Assembly: GCA_025455445.1 (NCBI GenBank) | Contig: JALOMN010000049.1 | Location: 1-9,073, forward strand | DNA from: Cyclobacteriaceae bacterium | GTDB lineage: Bacteria; Bacteroidota; Bacteroidia; Cytophagales; Cyclobacteriaceae | Length of the DNA: 9,073 nt | Reading direction: 5' to 3' | In this document: in pieces, positions 7,716-9,073 of the stretch | How positions within the stretch are numbered: position 1 is the first letter of the stretch | Layout: each line of letters begins with the position of its first letter | Made by a program: the position numbers and the translations under genes | Notes under the pieces: model-generated | What the model was told of the DNA's origin: nothing | What the model saw: the letters and a program-made list of their open reading frames with translations, nothing else | Databases searched by the model: none

Positions 7716-7729
7716 GAATTTTAAAATTC
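7716..7729. repeat. 14-base perfect palindrome upstream of the HxlR gene
   Basis: GAATTTTAAAATTC reads the same on both strands and lies 18 bases before the start codon of the HxlR gene, inside its presumed leader or promoter. Fourteen bases of perfect symmetry is more than expected at a given place, but the sequence is almost all A and T, so chance remains possible. It could serve as an autoregulatory operator. Confidence 0.35.
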
Positions 7730-7753
7730 TGTTTTAATCTTCTAATCTACCAA

Positions 7754-7787
7754 TACTTTCCTAAAAGTAAGTAACCCACTTTTGGGT
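7754..7787. promoter_or_regulatory. Cluster of overlapping inverted repeats, candidate HxlR operator
   Basis: Three dyads overlap here: TACTTT-N4-AAAGTA (7754-7769), AAAAGT-N9-ACTTTT (7763-7783) and ACCCA-N4-TGGGT (7774-7787). ACTTT/AAAGT half-sites therefore occur three times in about 30 bases. The cluster sits in the middle of the intergenic region between the HxlR and DJ-1 genes and just upstream of the proposed DJ-1 promoter. Dimeric HxlR proteins are known to bind dyads in divergent intergenic regions, sometimes as tandem dimers. Which dyad is used is inference. Confidence 0.45.
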
Positions 7788-7793
7788 GCATAT

Positions 7794-7826
7794 ATTGATT
7801 GATGGCGTATACCTGCTTCATCTTTG
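7794..7826 (+). promoter_or_regulatory. Putative Bacteroidota-type promoter for the DJ-1/PfpI gene
   Basis: ATTG at 7794-7797 and CATCTTTG at 7819-7826 are separated by 21 bases, each one mismatch from TTTG and TAnnTTTG. Transcription would begin near 7831-7833 and leave a leader of about 36 bases before the ATG at 7869, which has no Shine-Dalgarno site, as is common in this phylum. The dyad cluster ends seven bases upstream. Confidence 0.35.
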
Positions 7827-7868
7827 ACCTGTCTAAATCAATTTTTAATAATCAGTAATCGTTAGTTT

Positions 7869-8633
7869 ATGGAAAAGATAAAAGAAGTAGAAAACTATGT
7901 GCATTTTCATGGTGCACCAGCAAAAGGTAAAATTCTGATGGTGGCAAGTTCACCATCGGTATCAAAGCAGACAGGCTGGCCAATTGGTTTCTGGGCTGCA
8001 GAGTTAACACATCCGCTTCGTGTATTTCAGGAAGCAGGTTATGATGTAGAACTGGTATCTACCGAAGGAGGCAAACTGGAGATGGATGGTTACTCAAATC
8101 CAAAGGATGCAAGCGGTTATTCATCACATGATGTGATTTCACTTGGATATTTAGAGAAGCCTGAGTTTAACCAGATGCTTGCCAACACAAAGAAGTTGAT
8201 GGATGTGAAACACAATGACTATGCAGCAATATTTCTGGTAGGAGGACAGGGTCCGATGTACACCTTCCGCGGCAATAAAGAATTGGAAAAATTGTTTGTT
8301 TCTTTTTACGAAGCCGCTAAGCCCGCAGCTGCTGTATGTCACTCCACCACGTTATTGCTGGAAGCAAAAAAATCAAATGGCGAATTGCTGGTGAAAGGAA
8401 AAACCTGGACAGGATTTGCCGATGCGGAAGAAGAATTTGCCGACAAAGCAGTTGGGATGAAAATTCAACCTTATCGCATCGAAGAAGAAGCGCGAAAGAT
8501 GACAGGAACTACATTTAAAGTTGCTCCACCATTTTCATCGTATGCCATTGCGGATGGAAATTTAATCACCGGTCAGCAGCAAAACAGCGGTGCTGCTGCA
8601 GCAGAGTTGGTGGTTGAGCTTCTGGGTAAATAA
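7869..8633 (+). CDS. DJ-1/PfpI family protein, Hsp31-like (type 1 glutamine amidotransferase fold)
   Basis: The 254-residue protein has the DJ-1/PfpI flavodoxin-like fold and resembles the Hsp31/YDR533C-type branch. Strand 1 is KILMVASS (21-28). The segment GFWAAELTHP (40-49) supplies Glu45, the conserved acidic residue. FLVGGQGPM (122-130) is the loop beside the active site. Cys157-His158 in AAVCHST form the nucleophile elbow. LITGQQQNSG (232-241) is the family's usual C-terminal motif. Known Hsp31-like members convert methylglyoxal to lactate without glutathione or protect proteins in stress; catalytic activity here is inferred from the intact Glu-Cys-His set. There is no signal peptide, so it is cytoplasmic. 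About 20 residues precede the first strand. The divergent HxlR gene makes it the probable regulated target, which points to a reactive-carbonyl or electrophile response. The next gene may begin 32 bases downstream, with no terminator between. Confidence 0.93.
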   Translation: MEKIKEVENYVHFHGAPAKGKILMVASSPSVSKQTGWPIGFWAAELTHPLRVFQEAGYDVELVSTEGGKLEMDGYSNPKDASGYSSHDVISLGYLEKPEFNQMLANTKKLMDVKHNDYAAIFLVGGQGPMYTFRGNKELEKLFVSFYEAAKPAAAVCHSTTLLLEAKKSNGELLVKGKTWTGFADAEEEFADKAVGMKIQPYRIEEEARKMTGTTFKVAPPFSSYAIADGNLITGQQQNSGAAAAELVVELLGK

Positions 8634-8665
8634 CAAAGTTCAATTTCACGCAAAATAAAATCAGT

Positions 8666-9073
8666 TTGTTACGCTTATACTTCATCACATTTTTTACTAT
8701 CGTACTCTTCAGTGGTGCGCAGAGCTACGGGCAGATACCAGTTGAAGTGTTTGCGGGTCATGAAAAGACCACTTTTGATCTTATGTTCTTCAAATTTTTC
8801 AAGAACAGTTCTGGCGCGGATAGCAGGTGGTTGTTTTTTAATCGCAATCGGGCTTCGATGGATTATGACCAGACAGCCACTGCTAACCTTCCCCAGTTTG
8901 GCTTTACCGAAGCACTGAGTTATAATCACAAAGCATTGAAAGGTATTGCTCCGGTGCTTATTGCACAGATGTTTAACCGCGGTGTGTATGCTAAAGGTGG
9001 CGTTCAGTATGCAGTGGTGCGGAAAAATCTCACTGTGTTTAGTTGGGTCGTTTCTGAGATAAAGTCTGAACCA
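8666..9073 (+). CDS. Exported protein of unknown function with TTG start (partial, runs off right edge)
   Basis: A plus-strand frame with no stop runs from 8630 to the window end. It has no ATG near its beginning, so TTG at 8666 is chosen as start; it places a good signal peptide right at the N-terminus: LLRLYFITFFTIVLFSG, then AQSYGQ, with cleavage likely after one of these residues (about 20-24). The mature part (about 112 residues seen) is rich in aromatic residues, with segments such as FFKFFKNSSG, WLFFNRNRAS, LPQFGFTEALSYN and GGVQYAVVRKNLTVFSWVVS. Alternating hydrophobic and polar residues near the end look like beta strands, so a beta-barrel or envelope protein is possible. I do not recognise the family with certainty. 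The first in-frame ATG, at about residue 43, would remove the signal peptide. It follows the DJ-1 gene closely and may share its transcript. Confidence 0.72.
   Translation, partial: MLRLYFITFFTIVLFSGAQSYGQIPVEVFAGHEKTTFDLMFFKFFKNSSGADSRWLFFNRNRASMDYDQTATANLPQFGFTEALSYNHKALKGIAPVLIAQMFNRGVYAKGGVQYAVVRKNLTVFSWVVSEIKSEP

Noticed and set aside
1..9073. A defence system, CRISPR array, mobile element or gene cluster for a new pathway
   Set aside because: I found no spaced direct repeats, transposase, integrase, phage, toxin-antitoxin or nuclease-helicase genes, and the genes belong to unrelated families.

Overview
The window looks like ordinary chromosomal DNA from a member of the Bacteroidota. 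The reasons are moderate AT-richness, weak or absent Shine-Dalgarno sequences, promoter-like elements close to the TTTG / TAnnTTTG type of that phylum, and protein families common there. The phylum is an inference; no rRNA, tRNA, CRISPR array, insertion sequence or phage gene is visible. I see eight complete protein genes and one partial gene at each edge.

Layout. Bases 1-778 (minus) hold the N-terminal part of a lipoprotein serine hydrolase of the beta-lactamase/penicillin-binding fold, cut by the left edge. Bases 1025-1747 (plus) hold a probable two-gene operon: an 81-residue membrane protein and a YbhB/YbcL-type PEBP protein. Bases 1749-4397 (minus) encode an 882-residue cytoplasmic GH63/MGH1-like glycosidase whose stop codon is one base from that of the PEBP gene. 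Bases 4463-5080 (plus), divergent from the glycosidase, encode a CDP-alcohol phosphatidyltransferase. Bases 5100-6968 (minus) encode a soluble three-PAS histidine kinase with no response regulator beside it. About 360 bases without a convincing gene follow. Bases 7329-7697 (minus) encode an HxlR-type regulator with no cysteine, divergent from a DJ-1/PfpI (Hsp31-like) protein at 7869-8633 (plus). The 171-base gap between them contains several inverted repeats. From 8666 to the right edge runs an exported protein of unknown function that appears to start at TTG.

The genes do not form one obvious pathway. The clearest functional unit is the HxlR / DJ-1 pair, which reads as a regulator controlling itself and a stress or carbonyl-detoxification protein. 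The glycosidase lacks neighbouring SusC/SusD or transporter genes, so it probably acts on an internal sugar compound. Nothing here clearly amounts to a new multi-gene system. The most checkable novelties are the cysteine-free regulator with its dyad cluster, the TTG-started exported protein and the orphan kinase.
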